A stretch of DNA of 64,000 nucleotides from Streptomyces albireticuli (GCF_021228125.1 NZ_JAJQQS010000006.1:1-64000), one strand, 5' to 3'; positions 51,795 through 61,108 are shown, numbered from the stretch's first letter. Made by a program: numbers and translations. The notes: generated by a model not told the origin, from the letters alone.

Positions 51795-53842
51795 CGACCC
51801 CGCAGAAACCCGCGGGCGCGGGCTCCGGCTCCGGATCCGGCGAGGGTCCGGGCGCCGAGGAGACCCCCGCCGCCGGGAAGACCCCCGCCGCCCCCGGCGG
51901 CCCGGCCCGAAGAGGCCCCGCCCCCGCGACGGGCATCGCCCGCTTCATGGGCGGCCAGCCCACCGAGCGGTCCATGGACTTCGCCGGGTCCGGCAAGCGG
52001 CTCCTCGGCACGCTCCGCCCCGAGCGCGCCCTGCTCGTCGTCGCCCTGCTCCTGACCCTGGCGAGCGTCGCGCTCTCCGTCATCGGCCCCAAGATCCTCG
52101 GCCATGCCACCGACCTGATCTTCTCGGGCGTCGTCGGCAAGCGGTTCGACGAGGGCGGCACCAAGGCCGAGACCATCGAGCGGATACGCGCGAGCGGCGA
52201 CGGCAAGGTCGCCGACCTGCTCTCCTCGGTGGACTTCACCCCCGGCCGGGGCATCGACTTCGACGCCGTCGGTCAGGTGCTGCTGTGGGTCCTGCTGATC
52301 TACGTCGGCGCGTCCCTCTTCGGCTTCCTCCAGGCCCGTATCGCCACCGTCGTCGTGCAGCGCGCCGTCTTCCGGCTGCGCGAGCAGGTCGAGGAGAAGC
52401 TGGGCCGGCTGCCGCTGAGCTACTTCGACAGGCAGCAGCGCGGCGAGGTCCTCTCCCGCGCCACGAACGACATCGACAACATCGCCCAGACCTTCCAGCA
52501 GACCCTGGGCCAGATCGTCACCTCGCTGCTGACGATCGTGGGCGTGCTGGCCGTGATGTTCTGGATCTCCTGGCTGCTGGCCCTGGTCGCGCTCGTGACC
52601 GTGCCGGTGTCCGTGATCGTCGCCACGAAGATCGGCAAGCGGGCGCAGCCGCAGTTCGTCGCCCAGTGGAAGACCACGGGCACGCTGAACGCCCACATCG
52701 AGGAGATGTACACGGGCCACGCCCTGGTGAAGGTCTTCGGCCGCCAGAAGGAGTCCGCGGAGATCTTCCGCAAGGAGAACGACGACCTCTACGAGGCCGG
52801 GTTCAAGGCGCAGTTCATCTCCGGCGTCATCCAGCCCGCGATGATGTTCATCGGCAACCTCAACTATGTGCTGGTCGCGGTCGTCGGCGGGCTGCGCGTG
52901 GCGAGCGGCGCGCTGTCCATCGGCGACGTCCAGGCGTTCGTGCAGTACTCGCGCCAGTTCAGCCAGCCGCTCACGCAGGTGGCCTCCATGGCCAACATGG
53001 TGCAGTCCGGCGTCGCCTCCGCCGAGCGGGTCTTCGAGCTCCTCGACGCGGAGGAGCAGTCGCCCGACGCGAAGGCCGCCCCGGTGCCGGAGCGGGTGCG
53101 CGGCGAGGTCGCCTTCGAGGAGGTCTCCTTCCGCTACGAGGCGGACAAGCCGCTCATCGAGGACCTGTCGCTCACGGTCCGGCCGGGCCAGACGGTCGCC
53201 ATCGTCGGCCCCACGGGCGCCGGCAAGACCACCCTGGTGAACCTGCTGATGCGGTTCTACGAGGTGAACGGCGGCCGCATCACGCTGGACGGCGTCGACG
53301 TCGCCGAGATGTCCCGCGAGGAACTGCGCTCGCACATCGGCATGGTCCTCCAGGACACCTGGCTGTTCGGCGGGACGATCGCCGAGAACATCGCCTACGG
53401 CGCCGAGGGCGCCCCCATGGAGAAGATCGTCGAGGCGGCGAAGGCCACGCACGTGGACCGCTTCGTACGGACCCTGCCGGACGGCTACGACACCGTCATC
53501 GACGAGGAGGGCTCCAACGTCAGCGTCGGCGAGAAGCAGCTGATCACCATCGCGCGGGCGTTCCTCGCCGAGCCGGAGATCCTCGTCCTGGACGAGGCCA
53601 CCAGCTCGGTCGACACCCGTACCGAGGTGCTCATCCAGCACGCCATGGCCAAGCTCCGCACGGGCCGCACGAGCTTCGTGATCGCCCACCGCCTGTCCAC
53701 GATCCGCGACGCGGACGTGATCCTGGTGATGGAGTCGGGCCACATCGTGGAGCAGGGCACGCACGACTCCCTGCTGGCGGCGGAGGGCGCGTACGCCCGG
53801 CTTTACGCGGCGCAGTTCGCGGAGGCGGTGGTGGAAAACTAG
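51791..53842 (+). CDS. ABC exporter half-transporter, consensus-Walker B subunit
   Basis: 683 residues. A Gly/Pro/Ala-rich N-terminal extension (about 60 residues) precedes the exporter membrane domain (about 75-400) and an ATPase with Walker A GPTGAGKTT and Walker B EILVLDEATSSVD with the catalytic Glu. Its signature is NVSVGEKQLITIARAF, lacking the Gly-Gly of LSGGQ. GTG 51791 overlaps the upstream stop. With its partner it forms a heterodimer of the LmrCD/TM287-288 type with one degenerate and one working ATP site. Confidence 0.92.
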   Translation: MTTPQKPAGAGSGSGSGEGPGAEETPAAGKTPAAPGGPARRGPAPATGIARFMGGQPTERSMDFAGSGKRLLGTLRPERALLVVALLLTLASVALSVIGPKILGHATDLIFSGVVGKRFDEGGTKAETIERIRASGDGKVADLLSSVDFTPGRGIDFDAVGQVLLWVLLIYVGASLFGFLQARIATVVVQRAVFRLREQVEEKLGRLPLSYFDRQQRGEVLSRATNDIDNIAQTFQQTLGQIVTSLLTIVGVLAVMFWISWLLALVALVTVPVSVIVATKIGKRAQPQFVAQWKTTGTLNAHIEEMYTGHALVKVFGRQKESAEIFRKENDDLYEAGFKAQFISGVIQPAMMFIGNLNYVLVAVVGGLRVASGALSIGDVQAFVQYSRQFSQPLTQVASMANMVQSGVASAERVFELLDAEEQSPDAKAAPVPERVRGEVAFEEVSFRYEADKPLIEDLSLTVRPGQTVAIVGPTGAGKTTLVNLLMRFYEVNGGRITLDGVDVAEMSREELRSHIGMVLQDTWLFGGTIAENIAYGAEGAPMEKIVEAAKATHVDRFVRTLPDGYDTVIDEEGSNVSVGEKQLITIARAFLAEPEILVLDEATSSVDTRTEVLIQHAMAKLRTGRTSFVIAHRLSTIRDADVILVMESGHIVEQGTHDSLLAAEGAYARLYAAQFAEAVVEN

Positions 53843-53936
53843 CCTGTCCGGCGTTTGAGGACACCGCGCGGTAGCGCGGAAAGGGGGCCCGGGGGCGGAG
53901 CCCCCGGTTACGGGGAGGGGCGGGCAGGGGAAAAAC
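53842..53936 (-). repeat. Dispersed intergenic hairpin repeat, copy 6 (inverted)
   Basis: Read on the minus strand it has the family order: GGGAGTTTTTCCCCTGCCCG, the hairpin CCGGGGGCTCCGCCCCCGG, then CCTCAAACGCCGGACAGGCT. It starts at the exporter stop and covers the last ~29 bases of the hydrolase gene on the minus strand. Confidence 0.8.
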
Positions 53937-54804
53937 TCCCCACCGCCCACTCCCCGATCCGCCCCAGCAACCCCGCCCCGGCCGCGGACTCCGCATGCCC
54001 GAACCCCGCCTCGATCCACAGCTCCGCATCCCCCGCCGCCGCCAGAGCCCGCGGATGGTCCAGCGGAAAATACGTATCGCGATCCCCGTGCACGATCAGC
54101 AACCGCCGCGGCGCGATCAACGGCACCGCCTCCGTGGGCGACAACGGCACCGGATCCCAGTCCTCCGCCCGCACCCGCGTCCGGAGGACGCACCGCGCCA
54201 GGAGCCGGCCCGACGGTCGTGAGATCGCCCAGTGCAGCCGCCGCATCGGCGCGGTGCCCCGGTAGTACCAGCGGGCGGGCGCGCTGACGGAGACGACCGT
54301 GTCGGCGTGTGCGTCGATGCGCCCCCCGTGCTCCTTGTCCCGTCCCTCCGTCGGCGTGTCCGCGCCCGCCGGAGCCGGCGGGTGGAGCGCGCCGTGCCGC
54401 AGCACCACCGACCCGCCCATCGAGAAGCCGACCGTGGCCACCCGCCGGTGCCCCAGGGAGCGCGCCCACCCCACCGCGGCGGCGAGGTCGAGCACTTCCA
54501 GATCGCCCAGCGTGGACCGCCCGCCCGATCCCCCGTGGCCCCGGAAGGAGAACGTGATCACGCCCGCGTACTGGGCGAACGCCCGCGCGGCGCGCCGTAC
54601 GGCCGGACGGTCCAGCGAGCCGGTGAAGCCGTGCGCGACCACGATCGCGGGCGGCTCGGCGGCCCCCGTGCCCGGCCCGCGGTACGGCTCGTATTCCGCC
54701 TCGATCCGGACACCGTCCGCTGTCAAGAGGACGAGCCGATGACCACTCGAAGTGATCGACGAAACACAAGGTCGTGCAAAATCGTCCGTACCTCCGAAAG
54801 TCAT
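53908..54804 (-). CDS. Alpha/beta hydrolase (acyl hydrolase-like)
   Basis: 298 residues. The nucleophile elbow GFSMGGS, the oxyanion [15 protein letters not shown] and late Asp/His segments ([17 protein letters not shown]) give a full alpha/beta hydrolase triad. ATG 54804 ([12 protein letters not shown]) is preferred because the much longer frame shadows glnR and the LacI-like gene. The last ten codons (FSPARPSP) lie inside the repeat element, so the C-terminus may have been extended by it. Substrate unknown. Confidence 0.88.
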   Translation of the reverse strand: MTFGGTDDFARPCVSSITSSGHRLVLLTADGVRIEAEYEPYRGPGTGAAEPPAIVVAHGFTGSLDRPAVRRAARAFAQYAGVITFSFRGHGGSGGRSTLGDLEVLDLAAAVGWARSLGHRRVATVGFSMGGSVVLRHGALHPPAPAGADTPTEGRDKEHGGRIDAHADTVVSVSAPARWYYRGTAPMRRLHWAISRPSGRLLARCVLRTRVRAEDWDPVPLSPTEAVPLIAPRRLLIVHGDRDTYFPLDHPRALAAAGDAELWIEAGFGHAESAAGAGLLGRIGEWAVGSFSPARPSP

Positions 54805-54827
54805 GTGGGCTATTCTGCTGGGCAGAG

Positions 54828-54860
54828 AGGATCCGGGCAGAGTAGCCCCCGGATCCTTTT
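54828..54860 (+). terminator. Terminator-like hairpin in the glnR leader
   Basis: AGGATCCGGG (54828-54837) pairs with CCCGGATCCT (54848-54857) and is followed by TTTTG. On the plus strand it precedes glnR by 210 bases; no plus-strand gene ends here. It may be a transcription attenuator, or it may separate the divergent promoters. Confidence 0.55.
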
Positions 54861-55068
54861 GTGCATTCAGACGCGCACGCGCGCGTATGAGCGCACGCGT
54901 GCTCCTAGGGCGCGCAGCCCTAACCGTACGAAGCAGAGCCGCATACTCCCCCGGGCCGGGGCCCGGGTGGTGCCCCCTTCGCAGGGACCGAGGAGGAACC
55001 GACGTCATGGGCGAGCGACGCGCGCAGATCCGCCGGAACGGAACGACGACCGAGGCGGGTGGCGGCCG

Positions 55069-55869
55069 ATGAGCTCCCTGCTGCTCCTGACCAACGCCCT
55101 CCAGCCGTCCACCGAGGTGATCCCCGCCCTCGGCCTGCTGCTGCACAGCGTGCGGGTGGCCCCCGCCGAGGGCCCGGCCCTCGTGGACACCCCCGGGGCC
55201 GACGTCATACTGATCGACGGCCGCCGCGACCTGCCGCACGTCCGCAGCCTCTGCCAGCTGCTGCGCTCCACCGGGCCCGGCTGCCCGCTGATCCTGGTGG
55301 TCACCGAGGGCGGCCTGGCCGCCGTCACCGCCGACTGGGGCGTGGACGACGTCCTGCTGGACACGGCGGGCCCCGCCGAGGTCGAGGCGCGGCTCCGGCT
55401 GGCCATGGGCCGTCAGCAGATCTCCGTGGACGACAGCCCGATGGAGATCCGCACGGGCGACCTGTCCGTCGACGAGGCGACCTACAGCGCCAAGCTCAAG
55501 GGCCGGATACTGGATCTGACGTTCAAGGAGTTCGAGCTCCTGAAGTATCTGGCGCAGCACCCCGGCCGGGTCTTCACCCGCGCCCAGCTGCTCCAGGAGG
55601 TCTGGGGCTACGACTACTTCGGCGGCACCCGTACGGTCGACGTCCACGTCCGCCGGCTGCGCGCGAAGCTCGGCCCGGAACACGAGTCGCTGATCGGCAC
55701 CGTCCGGAATGTCGGCTACCGCTTCGTGGTGCCGGAGAAGCCGGAGAAGGCCGAGCGCGTCGAGGACGCCAAGGCTTCCGGCGGCGCCGCCAAGGAGTCC
55801 GCGCCCGCCACCCGGTCGGAGGAGCCGGAGGCGTCGGAATCCGGGGCCGCTCGACCGGCCAAACGCTAG
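55069..55869 (+). CDS. glnR: Global nitrogen regulator GlnR (OmpR-type)
   Basis: 266 residues. The receiver domain (about 1-110, phospho-site region VILIDGRRD) has only one of the usual acidic pocket residues, matching GlnR's phosphorylation-independent action. The OmpR-type winged helix (about 125-225) includes [20 protein letters not shown] and [18 protein letters not shown]. The N-terminus [14 protein letters not shown] is that of S. coelicolor GlnR as I remember it. It controls glnA, amtB and nitrate or nitrite assimilation genes. The Ala/Glu-rich tail is variable. ATG 55069. Confidence 0.94.
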   Translation: MSSLLLLTNALQPSTEVIPALGLLLHSVRVAPAEGPALVDTPGADVILIDGRRDLPHVRSLCQLLRSTGPGCPLILVVTEGGLAAVTADWGVDDVLLDTAGPAEVEARLRLAMGRQQISVDDSPMEIRTGDLSVDEATYSAKLKGRILDLTFKEFELLKYLAQHPGRVFTRAQLLQEVWGYDYFGGTRTVDVHVRRLRAKLGPEHESLIGTVRNVGYRFVVPEKPEKAERVEDAKASGGAAKESAPATRSEEPEASESGAARPAKR

Positions 55870-55893
55870 GTGGACCCGCGTAGACTGCCCGGC

Positions 55894-56919
55894 GTGGCCA
55901 AGGTGACGCGGGACGATGTGGCGAGACTTGCGGGGACGTCGACCGCGGTCGTCAGCTATGTCATCAACAACGGTCCGAGGCCGGTGGCCCCGGCCACGCG
56001 CGAGCGTGTGCTGGCCGCGATCAAGGAGCTGGGCTACCGCCCCGACCGCGTGGCCCAGGCGATGGCGTCCCGGCGGACGGATCTCATAGGCCTGATCGTC
56101 CCGGACGCGCGCCAGCCGTTCTTCGCCGAGATGGCGCACGCCGTCGAGCAGGCGGCCGCCGAGCGCGGGAAGATGGTCCTCGTCGGGAACTCCGACTACC
56201 TCGACGAGCGCGAAGTGCACTATTTGCGCGCTTTCCTGGGAATGCGCGTCTCCGGTCTGATCCTCATCAGCCAGGGTCCCAGTGAGCACGCCGCGACGGA
56301 GATCGACGCCTGGGACGCCCGGGTCGTCCTGATGCACCGCCGCCCGGACGCCATCGACGACGTCGCCGTCGTCACGGACGACGTGGGCGGCGCCCAGCTC
56401 GCCACCCGCCACCTCCTGGAGCACGGTCACCCGTACGTCGCCTGCCTCGGCGGCACCGAGGAGACCCCCACCGTCGGCGACCCCGTCACCGACCATGTCG
56501 AGGGCTGGCGCCGGGCCATGCGCGAGGCCGGGAAGTCCCTGGAGGGCCGGCTCTTCCAGGCCCCGTACAACCGCTACGACGCCTATCAGGTCGCCCTCAA
56601 GATCCTCTCCGGCCCCGACCGCCCCCCGGCCCTGCTCTGTGCCACGGACGACCAGGCCATCGGCGTCCTGCGCGCCGCCCGCGAGCTGCGCATCGACGTG
56701 CCGGGCGAGCTGGCCGTGGCCGGTTTCGACGACGTCAAGGAAGCGGCGCTGACCGACCCGCCGCTGACGACGGTCGCCTCCGACCGCATCGCGATGGCCC
56801 GCTCGGCGGTCGATCTCGTCCTGGACGACGCCCTGAGGTTCGCCGGCTCGCGCCGCGAGCGGCTGAAGCAGTTCCCGTCGGCGCTGGTCGTCCGCCGCTC
56901 CTGCGGCTGCGGCGGCTGA
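55894..56919 (+). CDS. LacI-family transcriptional regulator
   Basis: 341 residues. The LacI helix-turn-helix ([23 protein letters not shown]) and hinge are followed by a periplasmic-binding-like effector domain. The start GTG 55894 has no ribosome site; a TAGACT -10-like hexamer (55881-55886) ends seven bases upstream, so the message may be leaderless. It sits 24 bases after glnR, as I recall for S. coelicolor SCO4158-4159. The C-terminal CGCGG end is unusual. Effector unknown. Confidence 0.92.
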   Translation: MAKVTRDDVARLAGTSTAVVSYVINNGPRPVAPATRERVLAAIKELGYRPDRVAQAMASRRTDLIGLIVPDARQPFFAEMAHAVEQAAAERGKMVLVGNSDYLDEREVHYLRAFLGMRVSGLILISQGPSEHAATEIDAWDARVVLMHRRPDAIDDVAVVTDDVGGAQLATRHLLEHGHPYVACLGGTEETPTVGDPVTDHVEGWRRAMREAGKSLEGRLFQAPYNRYDAYQVALKILSGPDRPPALLCATDDQAIGVLRAARELRIDVPGELAVAGFDDVKEAALTDPPLTTVASDRIAMARSAVDLVLDDALRFAGSRRERLKQFPSALVVRRSCGCGG

Positions 56920-56942
56920 GGGACTCACCCGGCACGGCCCGC

Positions 56943-57815
56943 TCACACGTCACGGCGCCGCACGAGGACCAGCGCCAGGGCGACCGCTGCCGTCGGCCAC
57001 AGCGCGTACGCCACCCAGGACTGGGTGAGCGTGGCGGTGTGCAGGGGGATCAGGGAATCGGCCTGCGAGGGCACCCAGTCCATGGTGAGCCGCTGCCAGG
57101 CGCTGTCCACCATCATGTTCCGGACCTCCGCCGACCAGCGCTTCTCCGTCGAGAAGAACATCGGCAGCATCAGCAGCGTGAACGTGGTGGTCACCATGGC
57201 CGTGGCGCTGTGCCGGATCAGGAAGCCGAGGCCCAGCCCCAGCAGCGCGCAGACCGGGGCCAGCAGCGCTGACGCCACCAGGGCCCGGACCGCCCCCGGA
57301 TGACCGAGGGTGATCCCGGCGTCCCGTCCGCTGAGGATGGTTTGCGAGACCGCGAACGAGCAGGCGGCGACGGACAGGCCGACCACGGTCCACAGCGCGG
57401 CGGTGACGACCGCCTTCGCGGCCACCACGGCGCCCCGGGCGGGGACGGCCACCGTGGTCGTACGGATCAGCCCGCTGCCGTACTCGCCGGTGGCGGTGAC
57501 AGCGCCGACGCACCCGGCCGCGAGCATCAGCGACATGTAACCGGCCGCCGGGAAGGCATCGTGCAAGGAGAACGGATGTTCTCGCTGGGTCTCGGGGCTG
57601 TAGCCGGGGAAGTTGTTGTAGTCCGCCATGGCCGCGGCCACGGCCGCGCCGATGACGACGAGCGTGACGAGGGCGAGCGTCCAGGAGGTGGAGCGCAGCG
57701 ACCGGATCTTGATCCATTCGGCGGCGACGAGATCGGCGAAGCGGACGGGCGGTGGGGTGACGGCCGGTCGGCCGACGGGCACGGCCATCGGTGTCTTCGG
57801 TGTCATCGGTGTCAT
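56943..57815 (-). CDS. ABC transporter permease, ABC-2 type
   Basis: 290 residues with about six membrane helices, the layout of ABC-2 drug/lantibiotic-immunity permeases, and ADLVAAEWIKIRSLRSTSWTL near the N-terminus. ATG 57815 follows GGAGG and overlaps the ATPase stop as ATGA. It forms an export pump with the ATPase upstream. The N-terminal MTPMTPKTPM is a short repeat. Confidence 0.9.
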   Translation of the reverse strand: MTPMTPKTPMAVPVGRPAVTPPPVRFADLVAAEWIKIRSLRSTSWTLALVTLVVIGAAVAAAMADYNNFPGYSPETQREHPFSLHDAFPAAGYMSLMLAAGCVGAVTATGEYGSGLIRTTTVAVPARGAVVAAKAVVTAALWTVVGLSVAACSFAVSQTILSGRDAGITLGHPGAVRALVASALLAPVCALLGLGLGFLIRHSATAMVTTTFTLLMLPMFFSTEKRWSAEVRNMMVDSAWQRLTMDWVPSQADSLIPLHTATLTQSWVAYALWPTAAVALALVLVRRRDV

Positions 57816-58750
57816 CGGGTTCCTCCGGCCAGGTATTCGACGCTGTCGGCCGTGAGTGCCATGAACGCCTCCTCCAAGGTGGCGGCGCGGGTGGTCAGTT
57901 CGTGGAGCAGGACGCCGTTCTCGAACGCGAGGGCGGCGATGCGGTCCGCGGGCAGCCCGGTCACGACGAGCTTCCCGGCCCCCGCCGCCCCCTCGCGCCC
58001 GCCCTCGCCCTCGCCCTCGACGGAGGCGCCGGCGGCCGTCAGCACGGCGGTCAGCTCGGCGGGCCGCGGAGTGGCCACCGTGACGCTCAGCCGGGTGCCG
58101 CGGGCGGCGAAGTCCCGTACGGACTCGGCGGTGATGAGCCGGCCCTGGCCGATGACGACGAGGTCGTCGGCGGTCTGTTCCATCTCCGACATCAGATGGC
58201 TGGAGAGGAAGACCGTGCGGCCCTCGGCGGCCAGCCTGCGGAAGAGACGGCGCACCCAGAGCACGCCTTCCGGGTCCATGCCGTTGACGGGTTCGTCGAA
58301 GATCAGTACGGGCGGGTCGCCGAGCAGGGCGGTCGCGATGCCGAGCCGCTGCCGCATGCCGAGCGAGAACCCGCCGACCCGGCGCCGCGCCGCGTCGGCG
58401 AGGCCCACCTCCTCCAGAACCTCGGTCACCCGCCGCGCGCCGATGCCGTTGCCGCGGGCGAGGGCGGACAGATGGGCCCGGGCGGTGCGCCCGCCGTGCA
58501 CATGGCCCGCGTCGAGGAGGGCGCCGGCGTGGTGCAGCCCGCGGCGGTGGGCGCGGAAGGGGACGCCGCCGACGGTGGCGGTCCCGGAGGTGGGCGCGTC
58601 CAGGCCGAGGACCATCCGCAGCGTGGTGGACTTGCCGGAGCCGTTGGGACCGAGGAAGCCGGTGACCCGGCCGGGCCGGACGGTGAAGGACAGGCGGTCG
58701 ACGGCGGTCTTGCCGCCGTAGCGCTTGGTGAGTTCGTTGACTTCGATCAC
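57812..58750 (-). CDS. ABC transporter ATP-binding protein, drug-resistance type
   Basis: 312 residues. Walker A GPNGSGKST, signature FSLGMRQRLGIATAL, Walker B VLIFDEPVNGMD and the H-loop FLSSHLMSEM match the CcmA/DrrA class. The C-terminal 90 residues are the usual DrrA-like extension. GTG 58750 is used. It is divergent from the NarL-type two-component genes, which may control it. Confidence 0.92.
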   Translation of the reverse strand: MIEVNELTKRYGGKTAVDRLSFTVRPGRVTGFLGPNGSGKSTTLRMVLGLDAPTSGTATVGGVPFRAHRRGLHHAGALLDAGHVHGGRTARAHLSALARGNGIGARRVTEVLEEVGLADAARRRVGGFSLGMRQRLGIATALLGDPPVLIFDEPVNGMDPEGVLWVRRLFRRLAAEGRTVFLSSHLMSEMEQTADDLVVIGQGRLITAESVRDFAARGTRLSVTVATPRPAELTAVLTAAGASVEGEGEGGREGAAGAGKLVVTGLPADRIAALAFENGVLLHELTTRAATLEEAFMALTADSVEYLAGGTR

Positions 58751-58789
58751 GGGCTCCACTCTGCTCGGGCGGCCGCGGCCGGGCATGGG

Positions 58790-58830
58790 CCCGTGGGAGG
58801 CAATCCGGGAAGGTGGCACTGGCCCACGGG
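58790..58830. promoter_or_regulatory. Inverted repeat in ABC/two-component divergent promoter
   Basis: CCCGTGGG (58790-58797) and CCCACGGG (58823-58830) are perfect mirror arms 25 bases apart, in the 133-base gap between the divergent ABC and histidine kinase genes. It is a candidate operator for the LuxR-type response regulator. Confidence 0.5.
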
Positions 58831-58883
58831 TGTAAGCCCGGGGGCCGATGTCGTGCGCGGTGCCACGCGGTTAATGTCCCGTC

Positions 58884-60125
58884 ATGAACACCACAGCACC
58901 CGCCCCGACGCCGTCCGCCGTGCCGCGCCGGGGTGCGGCCTGGGCCGGCGCCGGCCTGTACTTCGCCGTGCTGGTCCTGCTGGTCGGAGGCGCGCCGCTG
59001 GCCTCGGGCGGTTTCCACGCGCTCGGTTCGCTGCTCGCCGTGAGCCTGCTCACCGGCCTGTTCCGGCGGGCACCGGCGGCGGCGTGGGCGCTGACGCTCG
59101 TAGGGTCGCTGGCGGTCCTCCTGACCGGTACCGACCCCGGCCCGGACCGGTTCCTGACGCTCGCGGCGGTGGACGTGGCCCTGGGCGTCGTCGTCGCGAC
59201 GAGGCGGGGCCGGATCCCGGTCGCGGCCGGGGCGGTGACGTTGACCGCGCAGTTCCTGTCCGTCGGCCTCTTCTGGCACCGGCCGGGCACTCTGGTGGGC
59301 ACGGCGGTGATCGCCCTCATGGCCATGGTCACCTCGTGCGCGGTCGGCATGCTGGCCCGCGAGCGCCGCGAGCACACGGTGGCGCTGCGCTCCCAGGAGG
59401 TGGCGGAGGCCGTGACCGCCGAACGGCTGCGGATCGCCCGCGAGCTGCACGACATGGTCGCGCACAGCATCGGCATCATCGCGATCCAGGCCGGGGTGGG
59501 CAGCCGGGTCATCGAGACCCAGCCGGCGGAGGCGCGGGAGGCGCTGCGGAACATCGAGTCCACGAGCCGGGAGACGCTGTCCGGGCTGCGGCGCACACTG
59601 GTGGCGCTGCGGCAGGCGGGGCCGGTGGGGGAACCGGCCGCTGCGCCGGGGTCGTCCGGGCGGGCGCCGCGGGAGCCCGCGCCGGGGCTCGCGGACCTCG
59701 ACCGGCTGGCGGCGGCGACCGCGGACGCGGGCGTCCGCGTCGACGTGCGGCGACGCGGCGAACCGCGCCCGCTGCCCGCGGACATCGAGCTGTCCGCGTA
59801 CCGCATCGTGCAGGAGGCGCTGACCAACGTGGTCCGCCACGCGGGCACCGGGAGCTGCCGGGTGACCGTCGACTACGGCGAGGAGGAACTGTCGGTGGAG
59901 GTCGTCGACGACGGGCGGGGGACGGCCGGGGGAGCGGCCCCGGACGGCCAGGGCTTCGGCCTCGTGGGCATGCGGGAGCGGGCGGGACTGCTGCACGGGA
60001 CGTTCAGCGCGGGCCCGCGGCCGGAGGGGGGCTTCAGAGTGGCGGCGGGGTTGCCGGTGCCGGAGCGTGTGCTGGTGCCGGAGGCACGTACGGGCGCGGA
60101 TGTGACGTCGGGGGAGGCCCGGTGA
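58884..60125 (+). CDS. Sensor histidine kinase, NarX/DesK type
   Basis: 413 residues. About four to five membrane helices (about 20-160) form an intramembrane sensor. HisKA_3 follows, with phospho-His in ARELHDMVAHSIGIIAIQAG, then HATPase_c with QEALTNVVRHAG and a late GFGLVGMRERAGLLHG. ATG 58884 is used; TAATGT ends six bases upstream and no ribosome site is seen, so it may be leaderless. The response regulator overlaps its stop. Confidence 0.93.
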   Translation: MNTTAPAPTPSAVPRRGAAWAGAGLYFAVLVLLVGGAPLASGGFHALGSLLAVSLLTGLFRRAPAAAWALTLVGSLAVLLTGTDPGPDRFLTLAAVDVALGVVVATRRGRIPVAAGAVTLTAQFLSVGLFWHRPGTLVGTAVIALMAMVTSCAVGMLARERREHTVALRSQEVAEAVTAERLRIARELHDMVAHSIGIIAIQAGVGSRVIETQPAEAREALRNIESTSRETLSGLRRTLVALRQAGPVGEPAAAPGSSGRAPREPAPGLADLDRLAAATADAGVRVDVRRRGEPRPLPADIELSAYRIVQEALTNVVRHAGTGSCRVTVDYGEEELSVEVVDDGRGTAGGAAPDGQGFGLVGMRERAGLLHGTFSAGPRPEGGFRVAAGLPVPERVLVPEARTGADVTSGEAR

Positions 60126-60967
60126 GCGGCTTCCCGAGCCCTGAGGTGGGTGGTCCCGGACGTGGTGGCGTTTCGGCCGGCGGGTCCGGGCTTTCGGGGT
60201 CCGGGGCGGAGGGCTCCGGTCCCACCGGGTCTGCCGGCCCCGGGGCCGCGATGTCCCCGGACCCGGTGGCGGGGGATCCGCCGCCCGGCCGCCCCGTGCG
60301 GGTCCTGCTCGCCGACGACCAGCCGCTCGTACGGTCCGGCCTCCGCGTCCTCATGGCCGACGCGCCCGACCTGGACGTCGTCGGCGAGGCCGCGACCGGT
60401 GCCGAGGCCGTCCGGCTCGCCCGTGACCTACGTCCCGACGTGGTGGTCATGGACATCCGCATGCCCGGCATGGACGGCATCGAGGCCACCCGCCTGATCA
60501 CCTCCGACCCGGCGTCGGCGACCGCCGTCCTGATGCTCACCACCTTCGACGAGGACGAACACGTCTACGGCGCCCTCCGCGCCGGGGCCGGCGGCTTCGC
60601 GGTCAAGGACATGGCGCTGGACGACATCCTGGCGGCGGTCCGCGTGGTCGCCGCGGGCGACGCGCTGATCGCGCCGGGGGTGACGCGGCGCCTGATCGCG
60701 GACTTCGTGCGCCGCCCGGAGCCGGTGGCGGAGCCGCCCGCGGTGAGGGTGGTGGACGGCATCACCGAGCGGGAGCGGGAGGTGCTGACGCTGGTCGGGC
60801 GGGGGCGGTCGAACGGTGAGATCGCGGAAGAGCTGTTCATCAGCGTGGCGACGGCGAAGTCGCATGTGGCGCGGCTGTTCGTGAAGCTGGGCGCGCGGGA
60901 TCGGGTGCGGCTGGTGATCGCGGCGTATGAGATGGGGTTGGTGGGGGCGTCGGGGGCGTCGGGGTGA
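60122..60967 (+). CDS. NarL/LuxR-family response regulator
   Basis: 281 residues from GTG 60122, which overlaps the kinase stop and has GGAGG five bases upstream. A Gly/Ser-rich N-terminal extension (about 45) precedes the receiver (RVLLADDQPLVRSGLRVLM, phospho-Asp in VVMDIRMPGMDG, KDMA) and the LuxR helix-turn-helix (TEREREVLTLVGRGRSNGEIAEELF). The normal length is about 220; ATG 60251 would give that. It probably regulates the divergent ABC pump. Confidence 0.92.
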   Translation: MSGFPSPEVGGPGRGGVSAGGSGLSGSGAEGSGPTGSAGPGAAMSPDPVAGDPPPGRPVRVLLADDQPLVRSGLRVLMADAPDLDVVGEAATGAEAVRLARDLRPDVVVMDIRMPGMDGIEATRLITSDPASATAVLMLTTFDEDEHVYGALRAGAGGFAVKDMALDDILAAVRVVAAGDALIAPGVTRRLIADFVRRPEPVAEPPAVRVVDGITEREREVLTLVGRGRSNGEIAEELFISVATAKSHVARLFVKLGARDRVRLVIAAYEMGLVGASGASG

Positions 60968-60993
60968 GGGCCGGGTGCGGGTCGGTGCGGGGC

Positions 60994-61108
60994 GGGGTGC
61001 CGCTGCGCGGGGCTTTTTCCCCTACCCGCCCCTTCCCGTAACCGGGGGCTTCGCCCCCGGACCCCCGGCCGCGCTGACGCGCGGTGTCCTCAAGCGCCGG
61101 ACGGGCTG
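60994..61108 (+). repeat. Dispersed intergenic hairpin repeat, copy 5
   Basis: Full-length copy: GTGCCGCTGCGCGGGGCTTT, CCCTACCCGCCCCTTCCCGT, the hairpin CCGGGGGCTTCGCCCCCGG, GCGCTGACGCGCGGTGTCCT and CAAGCGCCGGACGGGCTGG. It starts 27 bases after the response regulator stop, between convergent genes. Confidence 0.87.

Noticed and set aside
51746..54769. 1007-residue minus-strand frame antisense to the ABC exporter
   Set aside because: Composition is antisense to a strongly coding frame; no domain and no ribosome site.
53908..56946. 1012-residue minus-strand frame extending the hydrolase
   Set aside because: Beyond ATG 54804 it shadows glnR and the LacI-like gene.
56943..59996. 1017-residue minus-strand frame joining the ABC permease to the kinase antisense
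   Set aside because: The permease has its own start at 57815 overlapping the ATPase; the remainder is shadow.
57791..60967. 1058-residue plus-strand frame ending in the response regulator
   Set aside because: The regulator starts at GTG 60122 with a GTGA overlap and ribosome site; upstream is antisense to the ABC genes or frame-shifted kinase.
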